From Streptomyces sp. AC555_RSS877 (GTDB lineage Bacteria; Actinomycetota; Actinomycetes; Streptomycetales; Streptomycetaceae), in the NCBI RefSeq assembly GCF_019049245.1, contig NZ_JAGMUK010000183.1:186001-250000 (forward strand): 64,000 nt of DNA, in the 5' to 3' direction. A model generated the notes under the pieces. That model did not search any database. It was not told the DNA's origin and saw nothing but the letters and a program-made list of their open reading frames with translations. Each line of letters opens with the position of its first letter. The first letter of the stretch is position 1. The position numbers and the translations under genes are program-made. Below are positions 33,298 through 42,327 of the stretch, piece after piece.

Positions 33298-33315
33298 TCC
33301 TCAGGGCACCGAGTG

Positions 33316-34200
33316 TCAGAACGCGGCCAGGGACAGCAGCTTGTCCGGGTTGCGGATGACGTAGACGGACTGGATGCGACCGTCCAGGACGTCCAGCTGG
33401 AAGACGGAGTCGGGTCTGCCGCCCGACAGGACCAGGAGCGCGGGGCCCGCGTTGAGCTCCAGGAAGCGGAAGGACACGTCGGGGAGGCCCTTCCGGGCGG
33501 CGCCGATGATGAAGCGGCCCACCTTGTCGGCGGTCTCCACGACCCGCAGCGGCGCCTTCGCCTTGCCGCCGCTGTCGCCGACGAGGCGGACGTCCGGGGC
33601 GAGCAGGGACATCAGCCCCTCCAGATCGCCCTCCCCGGCGGCGGCGAGGAAACGCTCGGTGAGGTCACGACGCTGGACGGGGTCGACCTCGTAGCGCGGC
33701 CGGCGCTCCTCGACGTGCTTGCGCGCCCTCCCGGCGAGCTGCCGCACGGCCGGTTCGCCGCGCTCCAGCATGGCGGCGATGTCGGCGTACGGGTAACCGA
33801 AGGCCTCGCGGAGGACGAACACCGCGCGCTCCAGCGGCGACAGCGACTCCAGGACGACAAGGACGGCCAGGGAGACGGAGTCAGCGAGCACCGCCCGCTC
33901 CGCGGTGTCGGGCACGGTGTCCCCGAAGTCGGTGGCGTACGGCTCCGGCAGCCACGGGCCGACGTACGTCTCTCCGCGCGCCTTGACCTGGCGCAGCCGG
34001 TCGATGGCGAGGCGGGTGGTGACGCGCACCAGATAGGCCCGCGGTTCCCGCACCTCGGTGCGGTCGGCTCCCGACCAGCGCAGCCAGGCCTCCTGCACCA
34101 CGTCCTCCGCGTCGGCCACCCGCCCGAGCATGCGGTAGGCGACGCCCAGGAGGACGGGGCGGTGTTCTTCGAAGACGTCGGTCACGGTGTCGGCGGTCAC
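33316..34200 (-). CDS. RNA polymerase ECF41-type sigma factor (SigJ-like)
   Basis: A 294-residue sigma factor with a C-terminal SnoaL-like domain. Sigma region 2 is at about 10-75 (LLGVAYRMLGRVADAEDVVQEAWLRW) and region 4 at about 112-165 (LSPLERAVFVLREAFGYPYADIAAML). The C-terminal domain from 175 on carries ECF41 marks: DSGGKAKA near 209 (the DGGGR-like motif) and NPDKL at 284-288. ECF41 factors have no separate anti-sigma; the C-terminal domain regulates them. They usually sit beside oxidoreductase or carboxymuconolactone decarboxylase genes; here an alpha/beta hydrolase is divergent instead. The start is GTG 34200. Confidence 0.92.
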   Translation of the reverse strand: MTADTVTDVFEEHRPVLLGVAYRMLGRVADAEDVVQEAWLRWSGADRTEVREPRAYLVRVTTRLAIDRLRQVKARGETYVGPWLPEPYATDFGDTVPDTAERAVLADSVSLAVLVVLESLSPLERAVFVLREAFGYPYADIAAMLERGEPAVRQLAGRARKHVEERRPRYEVDPVQRRDLTERFLAAAGEGDLEGLMSLLAPDVRLVGDSGGKAKAPLRVVETADKVGRFIIGAARKGLPDVSFRFLELNAGPALLVLSGGRPDSVFQLDVLDGRIQSVYVIRNPDKLLSLAAF

Positions 34201-34352
34201 GGCTCCATCCCAGCGGACGCCCGGGGCCGTGTCCAGGCGGCCTCGGTGGCGTGCCGCCCCAGTGACCCCAAGGGGCTACCCGCCGGTAGCAATTGCTGAC
34301 AACATGTCTACGCCGCGGCCGTCAACGAGCCCCACCGTCGAGGAGCAGCCCC

Positions 34353-35183
34353 ATGTCCACCACGATCTCCTTCGAAGTGCCCTCCCCGCGAGGGCCCCGA
34401 CCCGTCACCGTGTCCTACACGCGCGCGGGCCGTGGTGACCCGCTGCTCCTGCTGCACGGCATAGGTCACCACCGGCAGGCCTGGGACCCGATCGTGGACA
34501 TCCTCGCGACCGAGCGCGACGTGATCGCCGTGGACCTGCCCGGGTTCGGGGTGTCCCCCGGTCTGCCCGAGGGCCTGTCGTACGACCTGTCCACGACCAC
34601 CTCGGTGTTCGGCGCCTTCTGCGAGGCCCTGGAGCTCGACCGGCCGCACGTGGCGGGCAACTCGCTCGGCGGTCTGCTCGCCCTGGAGCTCGGCCGCGGC
34701 CGGCTCGTGAGGTCGGTCACCGCCCTGTCCCCGGCCGGGTTCTGGTCGCAGGCCGAGCGGCGCTACGCCTTCGGCGTCCTCCTCGCGATGCGGCGGATCG
34801 CCGAGCGGATGCCGCTCCCGATGGTCGAGCGGCTGGCGCGCACGGCCGCCGGCCGCGCGGCCCTGACGAGCACCATCTACGCCCGCCCGACCCGCCGTTC
34901 GCCGGAGGCCGTCGTGGCCGAGACGCTGGCGCTGGCGCGGGCGACGGGGTTCGCCGAGACTCTCCGGTCCGGCACGAGCGTCCAGTTCACCGACGACGTG
35001 CCCGGCGTTCCCGTCACCCTCGCCTGGGGCACGAAGGACCGCCTGCTCATCCGGCGCCAGGGCGTACGCGCCAAGCAGATCATCCCCCGGGCACGCCTGG
35101 TGCGGCTGCCCGGCTGCGGCCACTGCCCGATGAACGACGACCCCGCGCTGGTCGCTCGCGTCATCCTCGACGGCAGCCGCTGA
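34353..35183 (+). CDS. Alpha/beta hydrolase
   Basis: A 276-residue cytoplasmic alpha/beta-fold enzyme. The oxyanion motif LLLLHGIGHH is at 31-40, the nucleophile Ser104 in GNSLGG, the acid is likely Asp in WGTKDRLL and the base His in PGCGHCPMND near the end. It resembles epoxide-hydrolase/haloperoxidase-like and C-C bond hydrolases; the substrate is unknown. GAGGAG seven bases before ATG 34353 fixes the start. It is divergent from the ECF41 sigma-factor gene; the gap contains a GCTACC-N4-GGTAGC hairpin or operator (34275-34290). Confidence 0.88.
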   Translation: MSTTISFEVPSPRGPRPVTVSYTRAGRGDPLLLLHGIGHHRQAWDPIVDILATERDVIAVDLPGFGVSPGLPEGLSYDLSTTTSVFGAFCEALELDRPHVAGNSLGGLLALELGRGRLVRSVTALSPAGFWSQAERRYAFGVLLAMRRIAERMPLPMVERLARTAAGRAALTSTIYARPTRRSPEAVVAETLALARATGFAETLRSGTSVQFTDDVPGVPVTLAWGTKDRLLIRRQGVRAKQIIPRARLVRLPGCGHCPMNDDPALVARVILDGSR

Positions 35184-35430
35184 CGGGCTCGTCCTCGTTC
35201 CCGTAGCCGACAGACGGCCTGCCGCCCGGCCGTGGCGTGGACGACTCGGCTTCCCTCCGCCGACGCGCGTGCCCATCACGGACGGGGTACGGCCGGCGCC
35301 CCACGGACGGCGGGGCGAGCCGGCGCAGCGTCCCGCCGCCGGGCGCCGCGGAGCCCGCCGGCACGCGAAGACCTTGACGTGCGTCCGCGTCCGGCCGGTG
35401 CCCGGTGCCGGTTTTCCCGTCCCGCGGTGC

Positions 35431-35463
35431 GTTGTCCACGTGTTCACCCGTGGTTTCCGTGCG
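35431..35463 (+). promoter_or_regulatory. PHO box upstream of phoD
   Basis: Three consecutive 11-base units, GTTGTCCACGT, GTTCACCCGTG and GTTTCCGTGCG, match the Streptomyces PhoP direct-repeat unit (consensus near GTTCACC plus four). A TACCAG -10 candidate is at 35474-35479, so the repeats lie at the -35 where PhoP-activated promoters carry them. The 35184-35430 part of the gap shows nothing else. Confidence 0.7.
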
Positions 35464-35528
35464 GGCTGCGCCGTACCAGTAGTTGTGTCACTGCACACTG
35501 GCCGGAACCCGTCCCCGGAGGCGCATCC

Positions 35529-37103
35529 ATGACACACCGTCCGTTCCCGGGCCGCCGCAGCGTCCTGCGCGGCTCCCTGGCCGCCTCGGCGGCCCTGACC
35601 CTGTCCCCCGCCGTCGGTGCGGCGCCCGCCTTCGCGCTGTCCGGGCGCCCCCGGGCGGGCTGGGGCGTGCAGACGGGAGACGTCACCAGCGACTCCGGGC
35701 TCGTGTGGGTGCGTTCCGACCGTCCGGCGCGGATGGTCGTGGAGACGTCCGCCACCGAGTCGTTCCGCAACGCGCGCCGATGGCACGGGCCGCTGCTCGG
35801 CGCGGACACGGACTTCGCGGGCACGACCCGGCTGCGCGGGCTGCCGGTCGGCGAGCAGATCCACTACCGCGTACTGCTCGCCGACCCGGACGACCCGCGC
35901 CGCACCGGCGAGCCGGTGACCGGCACATTCCGTACGGCGTCCGACCGGCGACGCGACGGCGTGCGGTTCGTCTGGTCGGGCGATCTGGCCGGGCAGGGCT
36001 GGGGCATCAACCCTGAGCTCGGCGGCTACCGCATCTACGAGGCGATGGGCGCCCTCGACCCGGACTTCTTCCTCTGCAGCGGCGACAACATCTACGCCGA
36101 CGGACCGCTCACCGAGACCGTGGCCCTGCCGGACGGGCGGACCTGGCGGAACATCACCACCGAGGAGAAGTCCAAGGTCGCCGAGACGCTGGCGGAGTTC
36201 CGCGGCAACTTCCGCTACAACCTGCTCGACGAGAACCTCAGGCGCTTCAACGCCCGGGTCCCCTCCATCATCCAGTGGGACGACCACGAGGTCACCAACA
36301 ACTGGTTCCCGGGGGAAATCCTCGCCGACACCCGGTACACGGAGAAGAACGTCGACGTCCTCGCCGCCCGCGCCCGGCAGGCCTTCTCGGAGTACTTCCC
36401 GATCTCGACCCTGCGCCGCCCCGACGGCCGGGTCCACCGGGTGCAGCACCACGGCCCGCTCCTCGACGTCTTCGTCCTGGACATGCGCACGTACCGCAAC
36501 GCGAACTCGCCGGACAACCAGACCACCGACCCGCAGGGCATCCTCGGCCGCGAGCAGCTGGAATGGCTCAAGCGCGAGCTGGCCCGCTCCCGGGCGGTGT
36601 GGAAGGTGATCGCCTCCGACATGCCGCTCGGCCTGGTCGTCCCGGACACCGGCGACGGCAAGCCCAACATCGAGGCGGTCGCGCAGGGCGATCCCGGCGC
36701 GCCGCTCGGCCGGGAGCTGCAGATCGCCGAGCTTCTGCGGTTCGTCAAGCACCGGCGGATCACCGGCACGGTGTGGCTCACGGCCGACGTCCACTACACC
36801 TCGGCCCAGCACTACGACCCGTCGCGGGCCGCGTTCAAGGACTTCGCGCCGTTCTGGGAGTTCGTCTCCGGACCGCTCAACGCGGGCGCCTTCCCGGCGA
36901 ACGCGCTGGACGGCACCTTCGGCCCGGACCGCGTCTTCGTGAAGGCGCCCACCACGGCCAACGTCTCCCCGGCAGGCGGATACCAGTTCTTCGGCGAGGT
37001 CGACATCGACGGGAACAGCGCGGAGATGACGGTACGGCTGCGGGAACAGGACGGCACCGTGTTGTTCACACAGGCGCTCCAGCCGGGCCGGGTCGGCCAG
37101 TAA
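35529..37103 (+). CDS. phoD: Secreted alkaline phosphatase/phosphodiesterase PhoD
   Basis: A 524-residue exported metallo-phosphatase that frees phosphate from phosphodiesters such as teichoic acids. The Tat signal is at 1-37: the twin-arginine motif GRRSVLRG, then a hydrophobic stretch and AFA. The N-terminal Ig-like domain (about 40-140) precedes the catalytic domain with WSGDLAG, FLCSGDNIYADGP, IIQWDDHEVTNNW and WLTADVHYT, which bind Fe3+/Ca2+. GGAGG precedes the ATG. The upstream PHO box implies induction by PhoP under phosphate starvation, as known for Streptomyces phoD. Confidence 0.95.
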   Translation: MTHRPFPGRRSVLRGSLAASAALTLSPAVGAAPAFALSGRPRAGWGVQTGDVTSDSGLVWVRSDRPARMVVETSATESFRNARRWHGPLLGADTDFAGTTRLRGLPVGEQIHYRVLLADPDDPRRTGEPVTGTFRTASDRRRDGVRFVWSGDLAGQGWGINPELGGYRIYEAMGALDPDFFLCSGDNIYADGPLTETVALPDGRTWRNITTEEKSKVAETLAEFRGNFRYNLLDENLRRFNARVPSIIQWDDHEVTNNWFPGEILADTRYTEKNVDVLAARARQAFSEYFPISTLRRPDGRVHRVQHHGPLLDVFVLDMRTYRNANSPDNQTTDPQGILGREQLEWLKRELARSRAVWKVIASDMPLGLVVPDTGDGKPNIEAVAQGDPGAPLGRELQIAELLRFVKHRRITGTVWLTADVHYTSAQHYDPSRAAFKDFAPFWEFVSGPLNAGAFPANALDGTFGPDRVFVKAPTTANVSPAGGYQFFGEVDIDGNSAEMTVRLREQDGTVLFTQALQPGRVGQ

Positions 37104-37233
37104 CGGGCAAGCAGGAGCCCGCAACGGCCACATCAGAATCGTATAAAGAAAAACAAAAGGTACGGAACTATCTTTTACCGATCAGTCACAAAGCGTTCGT
37201 GATCACGCAACACCGTTCCTCCACAGTGGCTGC

Positions 37234-38688
37234 ATGACTCGAAAAATGTCCGATGTGACGCGCGCCAAGAACGGTCGCCCCGTCCACCACTGGCGGCGCG
37301 ACGTGGTCGAACTCGCCGCCCTGTTCACGGCCGTGGCGGTGGCGGACGCCGTGGCGAACCTGGTCGGGCACGGGCCCGACGGCCCCGCGCTGCTGGCGAT
37401 CTCCGCGATCGTCCTGGTCGCCACGGCGGGGTTCCACACATGGTGGTCACGCCGCCACGGTCACGCGCCCCCGACGGGCGATACCGGTGCCCGGCCGCTG
37501 CCCACCGAGCAGCAGGCCGGGCCGTCCGACCAGGCGTCGGCGACACCGGACCCGGTGGCCGAGGAGAGCACGCTGTGGCGGATGCGGACCACGGTGAAGG
37601 ACGCGCCGGGCTCGCTGGCCGCCCTGTGCACGGCCCTCGCCGGGCAGCGCGTCGACATCCTCAGCCTGCAGACGCACCCGCTGGCCGACGGCACCGTGGA
37701 CGAGTTCCTGCTGCGCGCCCCCGGAGACCTCGCGGGCAGCGAGATCACCCGCGCGGTCGCGCTGGCCGGCGGCAGCGACACCTGGATCGAGCGGGCCGAC
37801 GCCCACGACCTGGTGGACGCGCCGACCCGCGTCCTGGGCCTCGCCGCCCGCACGGCCCTGGACGCGGCGGAACTGCCGCTCGCGCTGCGGCAGTTGCTGG
37901 GCCGGTGCACCATCCGCTCGCAGCCCGCGAAGCCGGTGGCCGGTGGCGGCGCAGGGCCCGAGGCGGTACCCGCGGAAGGGATCCTGGAGGACACCGTGAT
38001 GCGGCTGCGGGCGCCGGAGGGCGGAGTGATCACCGTGGAGCGGCCGTACCTGCCGTTCACGCCGACCGAGTTCGCGCGGGTGCGGGCCCTGATGGAGCTG
38101 GACGCGCAGCTCGGTCCGCGGGTGCCGCGCAGCCACGACGTGCTGACGCTCCCCGAGGGCAGCGACATCACCGTGCGCCGGGCCGACACGGGTGACCTGG
38201 AGGCCGCGAGGGCGATGCACGAGCGGTGCTCGCAGCGCACTCTCGGCATGCGGTACCACGGCCCGGTCGGTGACGCCGACCGCTACCTCAACCACCTGCT
38301 CAGCCCCCGCTTCGGCCGGACCCTCACCGTGCGGACCGCCTCCGGACGCGTCGTCGGGCTCGGTCACCTGCTGTGGGACGGGGACGAGACGGAGGTCGCC
38401 CTCCTCATCGAGGACGCCTGGCAGCGGCGCGGCATCGGCGGCGAACTCCTCGGCCGGCTGGTGGCGATGGCCGTCGAGGCCGGCTGCGCGAGCGTGTACG
38501 CGGTGACGCAGGCGTCCAACACCGGCATGGTCGCCGCGATGCGCGGCCTGGGCCTCCCCCTCGACTACCAGATCGAGGAGGGCACCCTGGTGATCACGGC
38601 CCGCCTGGACGCGGCTTCGGTCGCGGCCCGTCCGCCGTACGAGCGGCAGCGGGAGCGGGAGTTCAGCGAGGAGACCGTGCGGGACTAG
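37234..38688 (+). CDS. Membrane-anchored ACT-domain GNAT acetyltransferase
   Basis: A 484-residue fusion protein. Two predicted transmembrane helices lie at about 26-44 and 50-70. An ACT-like amino-acid-binding domain follows at about 114-185 (LWRMRTTVKDAPGSLAALCTALAG, a standard ACT start). A GNAT domain occupies about 318-462 (ITVRRADTGDLEAARAMHERCS, DAWQRRGIGGELLGRL). ACT-GNAT fusions (for example AAPatA in Micromonospora) are protein acetyltransferases activated by amino acids; the membrane anchor is a variation. An AT-rich 130-bp gap precedes it. Its 3' end overlaps the convergent PLP gene by 26 bp. Confidence 0.85.
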   Translation: MTRKMSDVTRAKNGRPVHHWRRDVVELAALFTAVAVADAVANLVGHGPDGPALLAISAIVLVATAGFHTWWSRRHGHAPPTGDTGARPLPTEQQAGPSDQASATPDPVAEESTLWRMRTTVKDAPGSLAALCTALAGQRVDILSLQTHPLADGTVDEFLLRAPGDLAGSEITRAVALAGGSDTWIERADAHDLVDAPTRVLGLAARTALDAAELPLALRQLLGRCTIRSQPAKPVAGGGAGPEAVPAEGILEDTVMRLRAPEGGVITVERPYLPFTPTEFARVRALMELDAQLGPRVPRSHDVLTLPEGSDITVRRADTGDLEAARAMHERCSQRTLGMRYHGPVGDADRYLNHLLSPRFGRTLTVRTASGRVVGLGHLLWDGDETEVALLIEDAWQRRGIGGELLGRLVAMAVEAGCASVYAVTQASNTGMVAAMRGLGLPLDYQIEEGTLVITARLDAASVAARPPYERQREREFSEETVRD

Positions 38689-39904
38689 GTGCCGCGGGCT
38701 CTTTGGCCGGGCGAACGGTCCGACACACCCTGTCGGACCGTTCGCCCAGCGCCCGGTCCAGGTCCTCCCACAGGTCCTCGACGTCCTCCAGGCCCACCGA
38801 CAGCCGCAGCAGGCGGTCGCTCACACCGGCGCCCCGCCGGTCCTCGGCGGCCACGATGCGGTGGCTGATGGACGCCGGGTGCTGGATGAGGGTGTCGACG
38901 CTGCCGAGGCTCACGGCAGGGGTGATCAGGCGGACGCCGCCGATGACCTCGTGCGGGTCGCCCTCCGCCTCGAAGGCGATCATCGCGCCGCCGATGCGCG
39001 GATAGTGGACGCGGCCGACACGCGGGTCGGCCGCGAGGCGCCGGGCGAGTTCGGCGGCGTTCGCGGACGCGGCCCGGACCCGCACCGGCAGGGTCGCGAG
39101 GCCGCGCAGCAGCAGATAGCCGGCCAGCGGATGCAGCACACCGCCCGTGGCGAACCGGACCTGCCGCAGCCGCCCGGCGAACTCCTCGTCGCAGGCCACG
39201 ACCCCGGCCATGACGTCCCCGTGCCCGCCGAGGTACTTCGTCGCGCTGTGCAGCACCAGCCTCGCGCCGTCCTCGGCGGGACGCTGGAGTACGGGTGTGG
39301 CGAACGTGTTGTCCGCGAGCAGCGGCACTGAGCCGCAGGCGTGGGCGACGGCCCTCAGGTCCACCTCGGCGAGCGTGGGATTGGCCGGGGACTCCACCAT
39401 CACCAGGCCGGTGTCCGGCCGCAGCGCGTCCGCGATCCCCGCCGGGTCGGTCCAGGTCACCTCGGAGCCGAGCAGCCCGGCGGTGAGCAGGTGGTCACTG
39501 CAGCCGTACAGCGGGCGTACGGCCACGACGTGCCGCAGGCCCAGGGAGGACCGCACGAGAAGGACGGCGCTCAGCGCGGCCATCCCGCTGGCGAACGCGA
39601 CCGCGGCCCCGGTGCCCTCCAGACGGGCCAGGGCGGTCTCGAAGCGGGCGACGGTCGGGTTGCCGAGCCGCCCGTAGACGGGCGGGCCCTGAGGCTCGGC
39701 GCCCGTGGTCGCGAAGGCGTCGATCCGGGCGGCCTCGCCGCGGCTGTCGTACGAGGGATAGGTGGTGGACAGGTCGATCGGCGGGGCGTGCAGTCCCTGC
39801 CGGGCGAGGTCGTCGCGGCCGGCGTGGACGGCCTCGGTGGCCAGTGCTCTCGTGGCGGTGCGTACGGCGTCGTACGACGACGCCTCCCTGCTCGCTGTGT
39901 CCAT
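38663..39904 (-). CDS. Cys/Met metabolism PLP-dependent enzyme (gamma-synthase/gamma-lyase family)
   Basis: A 413-residue trans-sulfuration-type enzyme. The PLP lysine is Lys223 in LHSATKYLGGHGD; upstream are YGRLGNPT, FASGMAAL and LADNTFATP. The family covers cystathionine gamma-synthase, cystathionine gamma-lyase and methionine gamma-lyase; the sequence alone does not fix which. The 20-residue C-terminal Ser/Pro/Arg tail is unusual. It is divergent from an Lrp/AsnC regulator at 39964, which is probably its controller and would sense an amino acid such as methionine or cysteine. Confidence 0.9.
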   Translation of the reverse strand: MDTASREASSYDAVRTATRALATEAVHAGRDDLARQGLHAPPIDLSTTYPSYDSRGEAARIDAFATTGAEPQGPPVYGRLGNPTVARFETALARLEGTGAAVAFASGMAALSAVLLVRSSLGLRHVVAVRPLYGCSDHLLTAGLLGSEVTWTDPAGIADALRPDTGLVMVESPANPTLAEVDLRAVAHACGSVPLLADNTFATPVLQRPAEDGARLVLHSATKYLGGHGDVMAGVVACDEEFAGRLRQVRFATGGVLHPLAGYLLLRGLATLPVRVRAASANAAELARRLAADPRVGRVHYPRIGGAMIAFEAEGDPHEVIGGVRLITPAVSLGSVDTLIQHPASISHRIVAAEDRRGAGVSDRLLRLSVGLEDVEDLWEDLDRALGERSDRVCRTVRPAKEPAAPSPARSPR

Positions 39905-39963
39905 GACGCAAGGGTGAACACCGGACGGGGGACGGGGGCGAATGCCCGTGCTACGTTCGGCCG

Positions 39964-40458
39964 ATGTCCGAATCTGTCGTACTGGATCCGGTGGACCTGC
40001 ATCTGCTGCGGCTGTTGCAGAACGACGCCCGGACCACCTACCGGGACCTCGCCGCGCAGGTCGGCGTCGCCCCGTCGACCTGTCTGGACCGGGTGACCCG
40101 GCTGCGCCGCGCGGGCGTCATCCTCGGCCATCAGCTCCGGCTCGACCCCGCCAAGCTGGGCCGTGGCCTTCAGGCGCTGCTGTCCGTGCAGGTCAGGCCG
40201 CACCGGCGGGAGTTGGTGGGCCCCTTCGTGGAGCGGATCCGGGCGCTCGCGGAGTCCCGGACCGTCTTCCACCTCACCGGCCCGGACGACTACCTCGTCC
40301 ATGTGGCCGTCGCGGACATGACCGACCTGCAACGCCTGGTCATCGACGAGTTCACGTCCCGGCGCGAAGTGGCCCGCGTGGAGACCCGGTTGATCTTCCA
40401 GCAGTGGGACTGCGGGCCCCTCCTCCCGCCCGCTACGCCGTCGGCTCAATCCGGGTGA
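39964..40458 (+). CDS. Lrp/AsnC-family regulator, divergent from the PLP enzyme
   Basis: A 164-residue regulator with the HTH at about 8-60 (LDPVDLHLLRLLQNDARTTYRDLAAQVGVAPSTCLDRVTRL) and a RAM/AsnC effector domain at about 70-150 (ESRTVFHLTGPDDYLVHVAVADMTDL). TACGTT (39952-39957) exactly six bases before the ATG makes it leaderless. The arrangement divergent from the gamma-lyase/synthase gene is the usual one for a local regulator, like the LrpC/MdeR-type control of methionine gamma-lyase. Confidence 0.92.
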   Translation: MSESVVLDPVDLHLLRLLQNDARTTYRDLAAQVGVAPSTCLDRVTRLRRAGVILGHQLRLDPAKLGRGLQALLSVQVRPHRRELVGPFVERIRALAESRTVFHLTGPDDYLVHVAVADMTDLQRLVIDEFTSRREVARVETRLIFQQWDCGPLLPPATPSAQSG

Positions 40459-40491
40459 CGTGCGGCGACCCGTCGTACGAGGATGGTCCCC

Positions 40492-42183
40492 ATGTCTGAG
40501 ACCAAGAGCCCGCTGCCCCGTGAGGTCGCCGACGCGTACGTCGACGAACTCATCGCCCTCGACCCGGTCACCGGTACGTATCTCGGCGTGAAGGAGAGTT
40601 CCGGCAGGCTGCCCGACCTCTCGCCCGCGGGCCAGGAGGCGCTCGCGGAACTCCAGCGGACGACACTCGCGAGGCTCGACGAGGCCGAGCGGCAGCCCGG
40701 TGCGGACAGTGACATCGAGCGCCGGTGCGCGCGGCTGCTGCGTGAACGGCTCGGTGCGGAGCTCGCCGTGCACGAGGCGGACGAGGGGCTGCGCACGGTC
40801 GGCAACATGGCCACACCCGCGCACTCCGTACGCGAGGTCTTCACGGTCACGCCGACGGAGACCGACGAGGACTGGACGGCCGTCGCCGAGCGGCTGCGCG
40901 CGGTGCCCACCGCCCTGGCGGGGTACCGCGAATCCCTCACGTTGGGCCTGGAGCGCAAGCTGTACGCGAGCCCGCGTCCGACGGCCACCTTCGTCGAGCA
41001 GCTCGCCGAGTGGTCCGACACGGACGGCAAGGGCCGCGGCTGGTTCGAGGACTTCGCGGCGGCCGGCCCCGACGCGCTGCGCACCGAACTCGACGAGGCC
41101 GCCCGCACGGCGACCGCGGCCGTGGCCGAGCTCCGCGACTGGATGCGCGAGGTGTACGCGCCGGCCGTCGAGGGCGCCCCGAACACGGTGGGCCGGGAGC
41201 GCTACGCCCGCTGGTCCCGCTACTTCAACGGCACCGACCTAGACCTGGACGAGGCGTACGCGTACGGCTGGGCCGAGTACCACCGGCTGCTCGCCGAGAT
41301 GAAGCAGGAGGCCGAGAAGATCCTGCCCGGCGCCGAGACGCCGTGGGTGGCGCTCGCCCACCTCGACGAGCACGGCAAGCACATCGAGGGCGTCGACGAG
41401 GTCCGCGACTGGTTGCAGGGCCTGATGGACCAGGCCATCGAGACGCTCGACGGCACGCACTTCGAACTGGCCGAGCGGGTCCGGAAGGTGGAGTCCCGGA
41501 TCGCCCCGCCCGGCGGCGCGGCGGCCCCGTACTACACGCCCCCGTCGGAGGACTTCTCCCGCCCGGGCCGCACCTGGCTGCCGACGATGGGCCTGACCCG
41601 GTTCCCGGTCTACGACCTCGTCTCGACCTGGTACCACGAGGGCGTCCCGGGTCACCACCTCCAGCTCGCGCAGTGGACGCACGTGGCGAAGGACCTCTCC
41701 CGCTACCAGGCGTCCATCGGCATGGTCAGCGCCAACGCGGAGGGCTGGGCGCTGTACGCGGAGCGCCTGATGGACGAGCTCGGCTTCCTCACGGACGCGG
41801 AGCAGCGGCTCGGCTACCTCGACGCGCAGATGATGCGGGCCGCCCGGGTCATCGTCGACATCGGCATGCACCTGGAGCTGGAGATCCCCGCGGAGTCTCC
41901 CTTCCACCCTGGCGAGCGCTGGACGCCCGAGCTGGCGCAGGAGTTCTTCGGAGCGCACAGCAGCCGTCCGGCGGACTACGTGGAGAGCGAGCTGACCCGC
42001 TATCTGACGATCCCGGGGCAGGCCATCGGCTACAAGCTCGGCGAGCGGGCCTGGCTGCTCGGCCGGGAGAACGCCCGAGCGCGGCACGGCGACGCCTTCG
42101 ACCTCAAGGCCTGGCACATGGCGGCCCTTTCGCAGGGCTCGCTGGGCCTTGACGACCTGGTGGACGAGCTGTCCCAGCTGTAG
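40492..42183 (+). CDS. DUF885 family metallopeptidase-like protein
   Basis: A 563-residue cytoplasmic protein of the DUF885 family. The putative zinc site is HEGVPGH (His382, Glu383, His388) in STWYHEGVPGHHLQLAQ, a variant of HExxH seen across the family, with a further Glu in NAEGWALYAERLM. These proteins are annotated as metallo-carboxypeptidases or dipeptidyl-type enzymes; no substrate is established here. ATG 40492 is preferred over the ATG at 40483 because GAGGAT at 40479-40484 can serve as a -10 seven bases ahead. It stands alone between two Lrp-controlled units. Confidence 0.88.
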   Translation: MSETKSPLPREVADAYVDELIALDPVTGTYLGVKESSGRLPDLSPAGQEALAELQRTTLARLDEAERQPGADSDIERRCARLLRERLGAELAVHEADEGLRTVGNMATPAHSVREVFTVTPTETDEDWTAVAERLRAVPTALAGYRESLTLGLERKLYASPRPTATFVEQLAEWSDTDGKGRGWFEDFAAAGPDALRTELDEAARTATAAVAELRDWMREVYAPAVEGAPNTVGRERYARWSRYFNGTDLDLDEAYAYGWAEYHRLLAEMKQEAEKILPGAETPWVALAHLDEHGKHIEGVDEVRDWLQGLMDQAIETLDGTHFELAERVRKVESRIAPPGGAAAPYYTPPSEDFSRPGRTWLPTMGLTRFPVYDLVSTWYHEGVPGHHLQLAQWTHVAKDLSRYQASIGMVSANAEGWALYAERLMDELGFLTDAEQRLGYLDAQMMRAARVIVDIGMHLELEIPAESPFHPGERWTPELAQEFFGAHSSRPADYVESELTRYLTIPGQAIGYKLGERAWLLGRENARARHGDAFDLKAWHMAALSQGSLGLDDLVDELSQL

Positions 42184-42327
42184 CCCTTCGCAGGGTCAGC
42201 GCCGCGATCCACCCGCCGAGCCGATCACGTCACCGGTGCCCCGGCCCGCCTCGTCCGTCGCAAGCCGCGCGATGAGGCGGGCGGGGGCGCCGGGCCGGTC
42301 GGCGAGGGGGCCGGACCACACCCGCGG

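Noticed and set aside
34308..37133. A 941-codon minus-strand frame opposite phoD and the alpha/beta hydrolase
   Set aside because: Both plus-strand genes have catalytic motifs and ribosome sites; the antisense frame has no recognisable domain.
42196..42321. Separate small gene downstream of imm21
   Set aside because: Third-position G/C is coding-like but no ribosome site or family is visible; kept only as an observation.
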